Below are positions 11,662 through 21,820 of a DNA stretch of 64,000 nt, in pieces. Position 1 is the first letter of the stretch; each line of letters starts with the position of its first letter. Below the pieces are notes generated by a model that saw nothing but the letters and a program-made list of their open reading frames with translations, searched no databases and was not told the DNA's origin. The translations under genes were made by a program, and so were the position numbers. Source of the DNA: Sulfolobaceae archaeon (lineage in GTDB: Archaea; Thermoproteota; Thermoprotei_A; Sulfolobales; Sulfolobaceae); assembly GCA_028277025.1 (NCBI GenBank), contig JAPYVG010000005.1:19260-83259 (forward strand), in the 5' to 3' direction.

Positions 11662-12767
11662 TTATAATAGTTGGTGCTGGTGCTCACGGTTTAAGTTTAG
11701 CATATCATCTAAAAAAGAAAGGGATTAACGACGTTACGATTATTGAAATGAAAAGAATAGGATATGGTTCGAGCAGTAGAAATGCTGCCCGTTTTAGGTA
11801 TCATTTTAAAAGCAAAGAGAACATTAATTTTGCGTTGAAGGCTATTCCTTATTTACTTGAGCAAGCTAAAGAACTGCCCTTAAATTCTTTCGTCTACAAA
11901 TCCGGTTATTTATGGGTCTTAAAGGATGAGAAAAACTATAAGGTTTTATCCAGTTTAGATTCTTTATGGAAAGGTTTTGGAATAGGAGGAAAATTTGTTA
12001 ATTGTAGGGATTTTTATTTTCTAAATATAGACTCTGATTGCTATTTAGCACCTCAAGATGGTGCATTTCATCATGATTATTTGCTTTATAGTTACTATAT
12101 CGAGACTAAAGGCTATAAGTTTATATTTGACACAGTAGAAAAGGTAGTTGTAGAGAGCGGTAAAGTTAAGGGCGTAAAACTATCTACCGGGTCTATTATA
12201 AGTGGGGATACAGTAGTTATAACAGCTGGAGCGTGGAGTAATGAGATCTTAAAGAGATCTAACGTTTTAGAAGTCCCTATATACCCGGAAAAGAAAGAGA
12301 TATTCATAACTGAGCCAATTAAGTTTATGATAAAGCCTTTAGTAATAGATGAGAGTGATGGAGTATATTTTTCTCAAACTCTTAAAGGCGAGATAATTGG
12401 TGGTATGAGTTATGAAAGAGAAAGGGGGTTTCTACCGTTTTCAAATTCATTTAATGAAATTGTGAGATTTTCTAAAGCTATTAAGTCTTTAGTTAAAGAT
12501 ATTGAGGGAATCGGTATTTTAAGAGGATGGAGTGGATATTACGAAATGACTCCGGATAGCTCTCATATTATGGGTTATTATAATGAATGGCCAGAAGGTC
12601 TCTATATAGATGCTGGGTATAGTGGGCATGGTATGATGTTTTCCCCTTATTCTGGCAAACTAATGGCTGATCTAATAGTTGATGGTATTATATCTGAAGA
12701 GGTCAAAGTTTTTTCCCCAGAAAGATTTAGAGAAAATAGATTAATTAACGAGAATTTAGTAATATGA
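11658..12767 (+). CDS. DAO-family FAD-dependent dehydrogenase (sarcosine oxidase beta / D-amino acid dehydrogenase type)
   Basis: 369 residues beginning IIIVGAGAHGLSLAYHLKKK, a complete FAD-binding GxGxxG motif, then GYGSSSRNAARFRYHF and the C-terminal GWSGYYEMTPDSSHI and DAGYSGHGMMFSPYSGK that are typical of glycine/D-amino-acid oxidases and the beta subunits of amine dehydrogenases. It oxidises a secondary amine or amino acid. It is translationally coupled to the upstream BFD-containing subunit, so the two probably form one complex. It ends 12 bases into the convergent MBL gene. Confidence 0.82.
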   Translation: MIIIVGAGAHGLSLAYHLKKKGINDVTIIEMKRIGYGSSSRNAARFRYHFKSKENINFALKAIPYLLEQAKELPLNSFVYKSGYLWVLKDEKNYKVLSSLDSLWKGFGIGGKFVNCRDFYFLNIDSDCYLAPQDGAFHHDYLLYSYYIETKGYKFIFDTVEKVVVESGKVKGVKLSTGSIISGDTVVITAGAWSNEILKRSNVLEVPIYPEKKEIFITEPIKFMIKPLVIDESDGVYFSQTLKGEIIGGMSYERERGFLPFSNSFNEIVRFSKAIKSLVKDIEGIGILRGWSGYYEMTPDSSHIMGYYNEWPEGLYIDAGYSGHGMMFSPYSGKLMADLIVDGIISEEVKVFSPERFRENRLINENLVI

Positions 12768-13748
12768 ACTAGGCATAACCATAACTTTCTTTTTGCTATC
12801 TATCTTTTTCATATATTCTGCGAATTCAAAAGCATATTTACTTCTACTTGCGTCTGGTACTATTATATCAGCCGTTGAATTTTCAACGTAATAGATTATA
12901 TCCTCGAAGTCAGCATGGCTACTTATACCGAGAATATACGATTTTTCATCTATCCTTTTTATGAATTCTTTTATAGTCCAGCCATCTAAAAGGAAGTTAA
13001 AATGTAACTTGTCCCTATTTTTGAAGCTACTGGCATGTTTAAATTCTACATACCAAGAATCCTTTATAATTTCTTTTCCTTCCTTACTATTTTTGCTGAA
13101 AACATCGGTTATTTTCTCTCCGTATTTTATCGCAATCTTAGTTAATTCTTCAACCTTTCCATCTACTATAAAAGGTGCAATAACTCCATTTCCTCTAAGT
13201 ATCTTCATAACCTCTTGTAATTTACCATAATACGCATAAATTACTACTGGGCCTTTAATTAGAGCATCTGCGATATAATCAGTAAATAACATTTCCGCTT
13301 CATTCTTATAAGGCCTTATGTGGTTTGGACTTCCGTAAGTTACATCTATTACTAAGACATCAGAATTTATTATGGGAGTAGTTTTACCCGGATTCTTGAA
13401 ATCCCCAGTATATGCTAAAGTTAAGTCATCGCTTTTTACTATCACTTGTGAGGCCCCCATAATATGGTCAGCCTTTTCTAAAACTATTTTTTCACCAAGT
13501 AGTTCTACTTGTGTACTATATTCTAAATCCAGCCTCTTATGTTTGGGTACGGTATATCCTAATACGTTCATGGAATCCAAGGTAATTGGCGTTCCTATAA
13601 TACTACTGCACTCCCTAAGGCTTTTTTCAATATCAATAACATGATCTGAATGAAAATGTGTTACAACCCTAAATAGCCTTCTCTCATGACCATCTACAGT
13701 GAAATTTTTACCTAAAAGTATTGCATGTCTTTCAGTTATTAAAAACAC
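12756..13748 (-). CDS. metallo-beta-lactamase fold nuclease-like protein
   Basis: 330 residues with the zinc-binding motif THFHSDH at about residues 30-36, ADHIMGASQVIV and LAYTGDFKNPGKTTP, and late GISSHADFEDIIYY, the arrangement of the beta-CASP/Snm1-like exonuclease group. It lies just downstream of DNA ligase on the same strand, 56 bases away, which favours a DNA or RNA processing role. The exact substrate is not visible. The start is ATG 13748. Confidence 0.78.
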   Translation of the reverse strand: MFLITERHAILLGKNFTVDGHERRLFRVVTHFHSDHVIDIEKSLRECSSIIGTPITLDSMNVLGYTVPKHKRLDLEYSTQVELLGEKIVLEKADHIMGASQVIVKSDDLTLAYTGDFKNPGKTTPIINSDVLVIDVTYGSPNHIRPYKNEAEMLFTDYIADALIKGPVVIYAYYGKLQEVMKILRGNGVIAPFIVDGKVEELTKIAIKYGEKITDVFSKNSKEGKEIIKDSWYVEFKHASSFKNRDKLHFNFLLDGWTIKEFIKRIDEKSYILGISSHADFEDIIYYVENSTADIIVPDASRSKYAFEFAEYMKKIDSKKKVMVMPSSYY

Positions 13749-13804
13749 AAAATAAAAATTACGTTAATAGTATTTGAAGTTTAGTTAAATAGTACGCAAC
13801 GCCT

Positions 13805-15610
13805 TTACGCAGTTTCACTCTCCTGGCTTTCTTCTTTCTTATGTAGCTTCATCTTATACATTTCCAAAATCTCATGTGGAGTTGTTGCGTCCTCAACGCT
13901 TTTATCGTCTCTCCATCTTATAAATCTCGGGAATCTTATAGATAAGCCAGCGTCCTTGCTAACTTCACCTTTACAACAAGTATGCTGTGGTGATAATGTT
14001 ATTTCCGCACCAATTATTTCAGCAACATACTTAGGCTGTACCCAAATATCTGGTTCCATTTCGGATATAACTCTTGGGTCTTTTAGTGGTGTTCTTATTT
14101 CCATGAGTTTTTTCTGCAATTCATCAAGTTCCTCATCACTAAAACCAGACGCTACCTTACACACGGTATAGAAAGTATCAGTGTCTGGGTCATAGGCTGC
14201 CATTAATAATGAGCTTAGCTTTCCTCCTCTCTTACCTCTGCCATAAAAAGCTCCTACAACCACTAGGTCAACACTGTCCGCCATTTCGCTCTGGTAATCT
14301 CTCTTTAGTTTTATCCATAGAAATCCTCTAGCACCTGCCTGGTAAATAGAATCTTTAGATACTGATTTAACCATAACTCCTTCAGCACCTTCAGAGATAG
14401 CTTGGTAGAAATAGTCCGTGAGTTCTTTAACGTTATTAGTATAAATGTGATGTGCGATATGTAATTTATCGTTAGCTTTTATTATTTCTTCTAGTTTTTT
14501 CCTCCTCTCAGGTAGGGGTTTTACAGTATAATCTTCACCCTCATAGTACATCAAATCAAATAAGTAGACATTTACGGGGTATTCCTTTATCGCTTCATTT
14601 ATATCGTTCTTCCTTTTTCTGTGCATTAATTCTTGAAAAGGTCTGATTTCACCGCTTTCAGGATCTATGGCTACTATTTCTCCTTCGATTATGACCTCGT
14701 TAGCATTTATATAATCCTTTACATACTCAACTACGTCTGGGTATTGTTTACTTATATTCTCTAATCTTCTAGAGAATATAAATACCTTCTCACCCTTTTT
14801 ATGAATCTGTGCTCTCTCACCATCATATTTATAATCAACTAAAGCAGTCCCACCAACCTTTGCTAAAATTTCTGTGGGGTCGTTTAAACGCTCGGCTAGC
14901 ATTGGTCTAATTGGGATTCCCACTTCTGGCTTTATGTTCTTTATAGCTTCTATTCCTTGTTCGGCCAATATTTTAGCAATATTACCTAAGTCTGCACGTA
15001 AGTTATATGCCCTTTCTACTAAAGGCCTAGCAGTAGCACCTCCTCCGAAAGCTATTGCTAGAGCATCTAATATTGTTGCGTCACCAATTCCTACTCTTAG
15101 CCTACCGTCGATAAACCTAATGATATACTTAGCTTCTAACGGTGTGGCCTTTTTTAATAACCCAGCTAAAGATCTGATTTTAATATCTCTACTACCTTCT
15201 CCCTCGGCCATTGCAATTTTAGTTAGGGAATCATAAACTTCCTCAACAGTTAATCCTTCCTTATTAGACGTTCCTAGAAACGAAAATATTGAACCAGATT
15301 TAGACGAAGTTTGTTTAAGTTTTGTTACTACATCACCTAAGTCCCCAAGGACTTTTAGTTGGTTTTCGACTATGTCCTCCTTTACGTTAGTTGCAATTGA
15401 AATGGCCTTTATCATTAACTTTTCCCCTATTCCGATTTCTGGATTACCTAAGAAGTCTGGCCATAATTTACCTTGAATAATGTAAACAACCTTATCTATC
15501 ACATTTTTATCGGATTTTTTGAATAAATCTGTTAGTAACGCAGTTAATTGAATTCTTGAACTAATTTTTTCTAGCTTATCAAAGTAGTCGGCAATTAGTT
15601 TAAACTCCAT
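13805..15610 (-). CDS. lig: ATP-dependent DNA ligase
   Basis: 601 residues, the usual archaeal LigI length. It seals nicks in DNA using ATP. The N-terminal DNA-binding domain (1-240) includes [16 protein letters not shown]. The adenylation lysine lies in motif [11 protein letters not shown] (about 260). Further motifs are [19 protein letters not shown] and WIKLKRDYQ. The OB-fold domain ends with [13 protein letters not shown]. Charged tail [11 protein letters not shown]. The start ATG 15610 faces a C/D sRNA candidate and dcd on the other strand, so this intergenic segment holds divergent promoters. Confidence 0.96.
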   Translation of the reverse strand: MEFKLIADYFDKLEKISSRIQLTALLTDLFKKSDKNVIDKVVYIIQGKLWPDFLGNPEIGIGEKLMIKAISIATNVKEDIVENQLKVLGDLGDVVTKLKQTSSKSGSIFSFLGTSNKEGLTVEEVYDSLTKIAMAEGEGSRDIKIRSLAGLLKKATPLEAKYIIRFIDGRLRVGIGDATILDALAIAFGGGATARPLVERAYNLRADLGNIAKILAEQGIEAIKNIKPEVGIPIRPMLAERLNDPTEILAKVGGTALVDYKYDGERAQIHKKGEKVFIFSRRLENISKQYPDVVEYVKDYINANEVIIEGEIVAIDPESGEIRPFQELMHRKRKNDINEAIKEYPVNVYLFDLMYYEGEDYTVKPLPERRKKLEEIIKANDKLHIAHHIYTNNVKELTDYFYQAISEGAEGVMVKSVSKDSIYQAGARGFLWIKLKRDYQSEMADSVDLVVVGAFYGRGKRGGKLSSLLMAAYDPDTDTFYTVCKVASGFSDEELDELQKKLMEIRTPLKDPRVISEMEPDIWVQPKYVAEIIGAEITLSPQHTCCKGEVSKDAGLSIRFPRFIRWRDDKSVEDATTPHEILEMYKMKLHKKEESQESETA

Positions 15611-15642
15611 AAATAAATATTATTAAACAATAGTAAAAAAGG

Positions 15643-15693
15643 ATGATGACAACCCGGCAAGCCGGAAAAGGTGAAGAATCAGAGTTACTCTGA
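15643..15693 (+). ncRNA. candidate C/D box methylation-guide sRNA
   Basis: C box ATGATGA (15643-15649), a D'-like CGGA (15663-15666), C' GTGAAGA (15671-15677) and D box CTGA (15690-15693). The spacing is normal for archaeal C/D sRNAs: 12-13-base guides before D' and D. The D guide (15679-15689) is complementary to AGTAACTCTGA, which resembles the conserved GUAACUxUGAC of 23S rRNA helix 69. The D' guide is complementary to GCTTGCCGGGT. It is not part of a CDS and lies in the lig-dcd intergenic region. The rRNA match is from memory. Confidence 0.55.
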
Positions 15694-15746
15694 CTTAGTA
15701 TTATGTGCTGTTTAATAAATAAGAGTAATGAGGAGAATATTTTCTC

Positions 15747-16262
15747 ATGATATTAGGAGACCGTGATTTAAAGTATTACTTGGAAAAGGGTTGGATAATA
15801 ATTGACCCATTAAAAGAAGACACTATAAGGGAGAACGGTGTAGATTTAAGGGTTGGCGAAGAAATAGCTAGGTTTATAAATACGGATAAAGTCTTTGACC
15901 CAGATAACCCCGATTACTCCTTCTTCAAAATAGAGAAAGGAGATGAGTTCATTATACACCCTTACGAACACGTACTCCTAGTCACTGAGGAATACATTAA
16001 ACTCCCAAACGACATAATGGCATTCGTAAACCTACGCTCATCATTTGCAAGGCTGGGGTTATTTATCCCGCCAACTATTGTGGATGCTGGGTTCGAGGGG
16101 CAATTAACAATAGAAGTGGTGGGGTCATCATTTCCAGTAAAATTGAAGAGGGGGACAAGGTTCCTCCACTTAATATTTGCCAGAACATTAACACCAGTAG
16201 AACATCCCTATAAGGGTAAATATCAGAGACAAACTGGCGTTACTGTTCCAAAGTTTAAATAA
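15747..16262 (+). CDS. dcd: dCTP deaminase
   Basis: Deaminates dCTP to dUTP for thymidylate synthesis and keeps dCTP in balance. 171 residues, the usual size. Motifs: [10 protein letters not shown], the active-site segment [26 protein letters not shown] split over two strands, and the C-terminal [10 protein letters not shown] that closes over the nucleotide. Its end overlaps the convergent RHH gene by 8 bases. Confidence 0.95.
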   Translation: MILGDRDLKYYLEKGWIIIDPLKEDTIRENGVDLRVGEEIARFINTDKVFDPDNPDYSFFKIEKGDEFIIHPYEHVLLVTEEYIKLPNDIMAFVNLRSSFARLGLFIPPTIVDAGFEGQLTIEVVGSSFPVKLKRGTRFLHLIFARTLTPVEHPYKGKYQRQTGVTVPKFK

Positions 16263-16938
16263 GTGATTTCCACCCTTTTAGTTCCGCATCAAAGATAATT
16301 ATCCCGTCGCTAACTAATTTCTTAAATAACTTAGCTTGTTTTGGATCCAGCTTACTAGCTGCTTCTTCTTGGTCAGAAGTATGAATTTCTTGAACTTTTT
16401 TCTTAAATTCATCTAAAAATTGAGGATCTACGGCGATTCTTTCTCTCTCAGTATATATTATTCTTGCCCCTTCATGTTCTAGCTTATTAAAGAAAGCGTC
16501 TGGATCTTTTAATTTTAGTTCTGATTCGTACACAGCGCCTTGTTCTTTTAAGATATCTATAGCGGTCTTTTTGGTTTTAGTTTCTTGTTGTCGTTTAATC
16601 TTAGTCTCTTCTTGTGGTGATTGTTGTTTTTGCCCTTTCTTAATTTCTTCAAGCTCCTCTATTTTTTCTGTTAATTCAGCGATTTTTTTCTTTAAATCCT
16701 CTATTTGAGAAGTAAAAGGATTAATATAATCCATTAGTTTTTTCTCCACCTTATTACTTATTTGTAATAATATATCTTCAGATAGTTTAGTAGTTGTAGG
16801 AGTACTGTTATTGCTTTCCTCTCCGAGCAATACAGCCCTTATGTATTCTGATAATAAAACGTAGCCTTCCTTCTTGGCCCTCTCTTCTAGTAATTTGTAC
16901 TCGTCATCTGATAATTTAATAGAAATAATCTTTACCAT
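16255..16938 (-). CDS. ribbon-helix-helix / coiled-coil / winged-helix-like protein, unknown function
   Basis: About 227 residues from ATG 16938. Residues 1-45 ([20 protein letters not shown]...) look like a ribbon-helix-helix DNA-binding domain. Residues 55-115 form a coiled coil rich in Glu, Lys and Gln ([20 protein letters not shown]). The last 110 residues contain two similar-looking helical segments, [20 protein letters not shown] and [20 protein letters not shown], suggestive of winged helices. It is transcribed convergently with dcd. A chromatin or regulatory role is plausible but only inferred. Confidence 0.7.
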   Translation of the reverse strand: MVKIISIKLSDDEYKLLEERAKKEGYVLLSEYIRAVLLGEESNNSTPTTTKLSEDILLQISNKVEKKLMDYINPFTSQIEDLKKKIAELTEKIEELEEIKKGQKQQSPQEETKIKRQQETKTKKTAIDILKEQGAVYESELKLKDPDAFFNKLEHEGARIIYTERERIAVDPQFLDEFKKKVQEIHTSDQEEAASKLDPKQAKLFKKLVSDGIIIFDAELKGWKSLI

Positions 16939-16984
16939 TGTAAAAAAGTTCAACTGGTATAGTAAAAAATTTTGCTAAAATGAG

Positions 16985-17695
16985 TTATGAGATAGGCTTA
17001 TCTGATTGCTTCTCAAGTATTGAGTTAATGAAGTTCTCCTCATAAGGTACTCCTATGAACTCTACAGAACCATTTATAGCTACTGTAGGTACTGACATTA
17101 CCTGGTACTTCTCCGCTATATCTTGGTTTTCGTAAGCCTCAACTACATCAGAGATTACATTGCATTTGCCCGCTTTACATGCTTCGTAAGCTACCATGTG
17201 AGCCATTAAAGCAGCATATGGACAATAGGGACAAGAAGGTGTTACAACTGTTTCTATCTTTACGAAACCGCTTAACTTCTCTTTTATTGCTTTTACCGTC
17301 TCCTGGCTTAATCCACTTTCGCCTAACGATAATCTTACGGTAGTCTCTACTAAAGCTCTTATTTCTTCACCCAATGGTGCTCCAGTCCACCTTAAGTTTC
17401 CATTAATGAAAGCTACTGTGGGAACTCTTTCAACTCTAAAGTCCTTAAACTCATTTAAATGTTTTGGGTTAGATTTATCAAATACGTGGACTTTGATTAA
17501 ACTACCATTAGAATCACTGGGTGCGGAATCTCTCATAAATTCTATGAATTTCTTAGTTACTTCACAATAATGACAGTGAGGGTCTTTTGAATCGATAAAT
17601 ACGTAAATGTCTACGGGGTTTTTCATATCCTTTAATGCATCTTGTAATGCTTGTTTAACTTCATCTGTGAAAAGTTCTGCAAATTCTTCTTCCAT
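16985..17695 (-). CDS. pdo: protein disulfide oxidoreductase (PDO), two thioredoxin folds
   Basis: 236 residues with two thioredoxin/glutaredoxin-type units. The first active site is CHYC (residues 41-44), the second CPYC (155-158). Each is followed by the cis-proline segment VPTVAFING or VPTVAINGS. This is the thermophile PDO that forms and shuffles disulfide bonds in the cytoplasm, where Sulfolobales keep many proteins disulfide-bonded. The start is ATG 17695; no signal peptide. Confidence 0.92.
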   Translation of the reverse strand: MEEEFAELFTDEVKQALQDALKDMKNPVDIYVFIDSKDPHCHYCEVTKKFIEFMRDSAPSDSNGSLIKVHVFDKSNPKHLNEFKDFRVERVPTVAFINGNLRWTGAPLGEEIRALVETTVRLSLGESGLSQETVKAIKEKLSGFVKIETVVTPSCPYCPYAALMAHMVAYEACKAGKCNVISDVVEAYENQDIAEKYQVMSVPTVAINGSVEFIGVPYEENFINSILEKQSDKPIS

Positions 17696-17744
17696 TCTTT
17701 CCCACGCTACTTATTATCATTTAAATGGCCAATTAAAAAAGTAA

Positions 17745-18428
17745 CTACTGAAAATTCAAAAATTCCTCCTTTTTACATTTAATTTGGTTAGGTCTTAAAA
17801 CAAGTATATTTTCTGAATTTGGAGAAATTTCTCTGAATATTATACCTTGAAACTTCTTTATTTTAACCTTATTACTGAGCCAACAATCTGGTGCTAAACC
17901 GGCTTTAATGCAAGTCTCTGCTAAAAAAGTTTCCTCATCCCAACAATACTCCATTGGCACTTGCGGTAATAATAATCCGCTATACATAATACCATATTCT
18001 ACTATAAGTCCGTCCTCGCCCACCTTAACATACTTCGGTAAATCCCACCTGTTATTAACATTGATCTCTTGAGGCTTTGTGAGCACAGTAACTTCAATTA
18101 TTATTTCATCTATTTCATGTTTACTTAAGGGCGGAAATCTCGGGTCAGAAAAAGCTGCTGCTACTGAAGCCTTAGAAACGATCTCTTTAAGTGGTGCTAC
18201 CGCTTCAACGTAACCTATGCATCCCCTCAGGGTTGTGGTATTACCAGAAATTTTTTCCAGAGTAACGAATGCTAACCCTTTTTTGTTAAGAATTGGGTTA
18301 TTATATTTATTCAAATCTAACTTTGCTAATCCAAATTTTTGATAAATAGACTCTCTGGCTATTTTTACCAGATCTTTACCTATGTTTTCGTCAAGTTCTT
18401 GTATTGTTACTAACTGTTCTAGGCTCAT
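17745..18428 (-). CDS. AMMECR1-domain protein
   Basis: About 227 residues from ATG 18428 ([13 protein letters not shown]). The hallmark AMMECR1 motif is [14 protein letters not shown], followed by [17 protein letters not shown] and EITVLTKP-like [18 protein letters not shown]1 proteins are widespread in archaea, often near radical SAM enzymes, but their reaction is unknown. A longer frame reaches 18539, but those residues lie in the upstream Mut7-C gene and are atypical. The chosen start overlaps that gene by 38 bases. Confidence 0.9.
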   Translation of the reverse strand: MSLEQLVTIQELDENIGKDLVKIARESIYQKFGLAKLDLNKYNNPILNKKGLAFVTLEKISGNTTTLRGCIGYVEAVAPLKEIVSKASVAAAFSDPRFPPLSKHEIDEIIIEVTVLTKPQEINVNNRWDLPKYVKVGEDGLIVEYGIMYSGLLLPQVPMEYCWDEETFLAETCIKAGLAPDCWLSNKVKIKKFQGIIFREISPNSENILVLRPNQIKCKKEEFLNFQ

Positions 18429-18864
18429 TAATTTTAATCTTGCTTTTAGCTCTAATAAGTATATTCTCCATTGTCCTCCAATGCGCTCCCTTCCAGTATT
18501 TCTTTCCGCACTTGCTACATTCCCATAAGTTATCATCAATTTTTCTTAATATACCATTACAAACTGAGCATCTAGAGAAATTAGGATCTAAAGTTAAATC
18601 TAGATTATACTTTAAAGCGAGCCTTGCTAGCATATCCTCTATCTCAGTCCCCGGAATTATGTAAAAACACTCCAAACCCCTCTTTTTTGCCCTCTGGCAA
18701 AGTCCTCTATCCCTCGTTATTATTACCCTCTTTTCATCTTCTGCAATTTTAATAATTTTCCAGTCCTCATATTTAGGGTCATAGGATGTATCATAACCTA
18801 AAATTCTAAGCCATCTCGCTAATTTCCCTAACATAGCATCTACTACGAATTTCCTTCTAATCAT
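18391..18864 (-). CDS. Mut7-C RNase domain protein (DUF82)
   Basis: 157 residues. The N-terminus [20 protein letters not shown] and the run [16 protein letters not shown] are the PIN-fold Mut7-C signature with acidic active-site residues. A four-cysteine zinc knuckle follows (CSVCNG ... CSKCGKKYW). These are predicted RNases of unknown target. The end overlaps the AMMECR1 gene, so both are likely co-expressed. Confidence 0.88.
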   Translation of the reverse strand: MIRRKFVVDAMLGKLARWLRILGYDTSYDPKYEDWKIIKIAEDEKRVIITRDRGLCQRAKKRGLECFYIIPGTEIEDMLARLALKYNLDLTLDPNFSRCSVCNGILRKIDDNLWECSKCGKKYWKGAHWRTMENILIRAKSKIKINEPRTVSNNTRT

Positions 18865-18866
18865 GC

Positions 18867-19115
18867 CTACATATTATAAAGTATTACAAATATTAAAAAC
18901 CAAGCTAAAAACAAAGTGAGAAGTCCTCTTCCAAATACGTCCCACTTTGTATACTCAGCAGTTCTTGTAAGTAATATAAACACAGTTGAGACAGCATACA
19001 TTATTAGTGGAACTACAAGTGCCAAGATAGCATTAGGAATTAGAAAATAAGATATGACCCCAGCTACTACCCCCATTATACCTCTGATAAACAATATTTT
19101 ATCCTCCTTTTCCAC
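18867..19115 (-). CDS. small membrane protein, EMC6-like
   Basis: 82 residues with three likely membrane segments: about 9-26, 29-50 and 62-81. The pattern of a charged amphipathic start, IRGIMGVVAGVISY, and a late WDVFGRGLLTLFLAWF resembles archaeal EMC6-like proteins, subunits of a membrane insertase. The resemblance is by eye and weak. It lies two bases before the Mut7-C start on the same strand and is divergent from the NFACT gene. Confidence 0.65.
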   Translation of the reverse strand: MEKEDKILFIRGIMGVVAGVISYFLIPNAILALVVPLIMYAVSTVFILLTRTAEYTKWDVFGRGLLTLFLAWFLIFVILYNM

Positions 19116-19136
19116 GACTAGAATATGGGTAAAGGG

Positions 19137-19146
19137 GATTTAAAAG
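19137..19146 (+). promoter_or_regulatory. TATA box for the NFACT gene
   Basis: GATTTAAAAG element ending 18 bases before ATG 19165. This puts transcription initiation at or very near that ATG and supports it over the upstream TTG at 19147. Confidence 0.45.
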
Positions 19147-19164
19147 TTGAACAAAAAAACTAGT

Positions 19165-20943
19165 ATGTCTTATATAGATTTACTTGCATGGCTTACCGAA
19201 AACAAGAAGATAATAGAAGGTTGCAGAATTGATAATGTATTTAAAGTAGAAGGTACTGAAAGGACATATTTGCTTAGGTTATATTGTCACGGGGATTACA
19301 GACTTCTAGTGCTAGAACCAGCTAAGAGAATTCATTTCACTAAATATGATAGGCAAAAATCCTCAATAGGAGAAGTGATATTGCTTAGGGAGTTACTTAA
19401 GGATAGGATAATTAAAGAAGTAGAAATTTTAGGAAAAGAAAGGATAGTAAAATTCACTCTCTCTGATTCAAAGAAAATTTACTTAGAATTATTGCCTAGA
19501 GGATTACTAGTAATTACTGACCAGAATGACAAGATATTGTACTCATCTGAATATAAGGAATTTAAAGACAGAGTAATAAAGGCTGGATTACAGTACACTC
19601 CACCGCCGTCCCCTTCACTTCAACCCTCTGAGATAGAGAAACTAATAAGTAAGGGAAATATAAGTAGGATTTTAGGATTACCACAAGAAATAATTGAGGC
19701 TTTAGGGATAAGTGTGAAAAATAAGGATGAATTAGAGATTGCAAAGAGGAAGGTTGAAGAGTTTATTAATAGAGTGAGTAGTGGTGATTTCGCTAAATGT
19801 TTACTTAAAGGTATTACAGTTTTGCCAGTAAAAGTTGATAATTGTATAGAGTATTCCTCATATAATGATGCTTTAGACGATTACTTTACAGAAGAGGAAA
19901 AGGTGGAGATAAAAAGCGAGATGGATAAGAAATTGGAAGAGGAAAAGAAGAAGATAGAAAAAACAATAAAGGAAGTAGAAGAGCAATTAGAGGAATATAG
20001 GAAAAATGAAGAACTAAATAGAAAAATTGCCGAATTAATAATATCTAATTACCAATTAATAGAGGATAAGATAAGAAGTACTGGGAACACAAAAAATCCT
20101 ATCACAGTTGCGATAAATGATATTAAGATAGAAATAGATCCCAAATTAAATGTTTATAAAAACGCATCTAAATATTATGATATAGCTAAGGAATATAGGG
20201 AAAAGGCAAAAAAAGCAGAAGAAACATTAAGAAGTTTAAAGGAGAAATTGTCTGAATTAAATGTTCAGATTGAGGAAAGAAAAGAAGAGATTAAGTTATC
20301 AACTAGAAAGAAAGAATGGTACGAGAAATATCATTGGAGTTTTACTCGTAATGGATTCCTAGTAATTGCTGGTAGAGACGTTGATCAGAACGAAAGCTTA
20401 GTAAGGAAATTACTTGAGGATAAAGATATCTTTCTGCATGCAGATATTCAGGGTGCAGCAGCTACTATTTTGAAGACGAATGGTTTAACACCTAGTGAGG
20501 ATGACATTAGAGACGCTGCAGTAATATCAGCTTGTTATTCTAAAGCCTGGAAGGCGGGTATGGCCTCTATCGACATCTACTGGGTTTATGGGAGTCAAGT
20601 TAGTAAATCTCCGCCAAGCGGTGAATATCTCAAAAAGGGTTCATTTATGATTTACGGAAAGAAGAATTATATTAAGAACGTCAAGTTAGAATTAGCTATT
20701 GGGTTGGAAATCGGCCAAGATTTTAGGATCCTTGTAGGCTCGGAAGACAGTGTAAAAACGAGGACCGACAACTACGTCATTATTGTTCCAGGGGATGAGG
20801 ATCCAAGTAAGCTTGCGGACAAAATAATTAAGCAATTATCTTCAAAAAACAATATTAAAGGCCTTAAGGTTTTTAAAGAAGATTTGATCAGATCATTACC
20901 TGGAAAATCTAGGATACTGATGAAAAAGAATAAATCTTCTTAG
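19165..20943 (+). CDS. rqcH: NFACT/RqcH-family ribosome quality control protein
   Basis: About 592 residues. Homologue of Rqc2/NEMF/RqcH, which binds stalled 60S/50S subunits and tRNA and adds C-terminal tails. NFACT-N domain starts SYIDLLAWLTENKKIIEG with the conserved CRIDNVFKVEG and RIHFTKYD. A long coiled coil spans about 255-390 (EEEKKKIEKTIKEVEEQLEE). The NFACT-R domain (DUF814) has FLVIAGRDVDQNESLV, DIFLHADIQGAA and the GSFMIYGKKN segment. TTG 19147 is an alternative start. It is followed closely by rio2. Confidence 0.9.
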   Translation: MSYIDLLAWLTENKKIIEGCRIDNVFKVEGTERTYLLRLYCHGDYRLLVLEPAKRIHFTKYDRQKSSIGEVILLRELLKDRIIKEVEILGKERIVKFTLSDSKKIYLELLPRGLLVITDQNDKILYSSEYKEFKDRVIKAGLQYTPPPSPSLQPSEIEKLISKGNISRILGLPQEIIEALGISVKNKDELEIAKRKVEEFINRVSSGDFAKCLLKGITVLPVKVDNCIEYSSYNDALDDYFTEEEKVEIKSEMDKKLEEEKKKIEKTIKEVEEQLEEYRKNEELNRKIAELIISNYQLIEDKIRSTGNTKNPITVAINDIKIEIDPKLNVYKNASKYYDIAKEYREKAKKAEETLRSLKEKLSELNVQIEERKEEIKLSTRKKEWYEKYHWSFTRNGFLVIAGRDVDQNESLVRKLLEDKDIFLHADIQGAAATILKTNGLTPSEDDIRDAAVISACYSKAWKAGMASIDIYWVYGSQVSKSPPSGEYLKKGSFMIYGKKNYIKNVKLELAIGLEIGQDFRILVGSEDSVKTRTDNYVIIVPGDEDPSKLADKIIKQLSSKNNIKGLKVFKEDLIRSLPGKSRILMKKNKSS

Positions 20944-20962
20944 TATAATTTTATAACAAATT

Positions 20963-21820
20963 ATGCCTAGCTTAACACTAGCTGAAAAGTCTTCTCTTAT
21001 AGGCCCATTAGATTACAAGATACTAAAGACATTATATAGAGAGGCTGAAACACATGAGTGGGTTAGGTATAGCGAATTAAGTTCGATTACTGGCCTTGAG
21101 GATAAAGAACTACAAGTCTCTCTACTTAAACTATACAACTTAAGGCTTGTCTCAAAAAATAGAGTTTTGGGGGAATTAGCTTATAGGATATCATTTTCTG
21201 GCTTAGACGTTCTCGCGATCAAACAGCTTTATGTTAATAACGTGCTTAAAAAATTAGGGATAATTATAGGTGAAGGTAAAGAAAGTAGTGTCTATTTGGG
21301 ATACAATTTTAATGATGAACCCATTGTAATTAAATTCCATAGAGTGGGGAGAAGAAGTTATAGACATATAAAGAGAAAAAGATCAGTTTCAAAAAATGAT
21401 TGGATAGGAATAACCATAGAAAACGCAAAGAAAGAGTATAACGCCTTAACATGCCTCAAGAACAACTTTGCAAACGTGCCAAAACCGTTGGGGTATGCTT
21501 ACAATGCAGTTGCCATGGAATATATTGATGGTGTAGAATTATATAAGACAAAAGTTGATAATCCGAATCAAATCCTTAATGAAATACTAGGGACTATCAG
21601 GATTGCATATACGAATTGTAACTTAATTCATGGAGATTTGAGTGAGTACAACATTTTAGTCAAACACTCTCAACTATTTATAATTGATTGGCCGCAATGG
21701 TCCAATGACGAAATCTTTTTATTAAGAGATTTAAGCAATATATTAAGATATTTCAAGAAAAATTATGGTATCGAATCTGATATTGATAAGGTCTTGGAAT
21801 ACGTTAAGGGGAAATTATGA
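20963..21820 (+). CDS. rio2: RIO-type serine/threonine kinase, Rio2 subfamily
   Basis: 285 residues. An N-terminal winged helix (about 12-85) precedes the kinase domain, which separates Rio2 from Rio1. The kinase part has a glycine-rich loop IGEGKESSVYLG, an ATP lysine in PIVIKFHRVGR, catalytic loop LIHGDLSEYNILV and metal-binding IIDWPQWS. Rio2 acts in maturation of the small ribosomal subunit. The pairing with NFACT upstream makes a ribosome-related operon. ATGA overlap with the next gene. Confidence 0.95.
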   Translation: MPSLTLAEKSSLIGPLDYKILKTLYREAETHEWVRYSELSSITGLEDKELQVSLLKLYNLRLVSKNRVLGELAYRISFSGLDVLAIKQLYVNNVLKKLGIIIGEGKESSVYLGYNFNDEPIVIKFHRVGRRSYRHIKRKRSVSKNDWIGITIENAKKEYNALTCLKNNFANVPKPLGYAYNAVAMEYIDGVELYKTKVDNPNQILNEILGTIRIAYTNCNLIHGDLSEYNILVKHSQLFIIDWPQWSNDEIFLLRDLSNILRYFKKNYGIESDIDKVLEYVKGKL

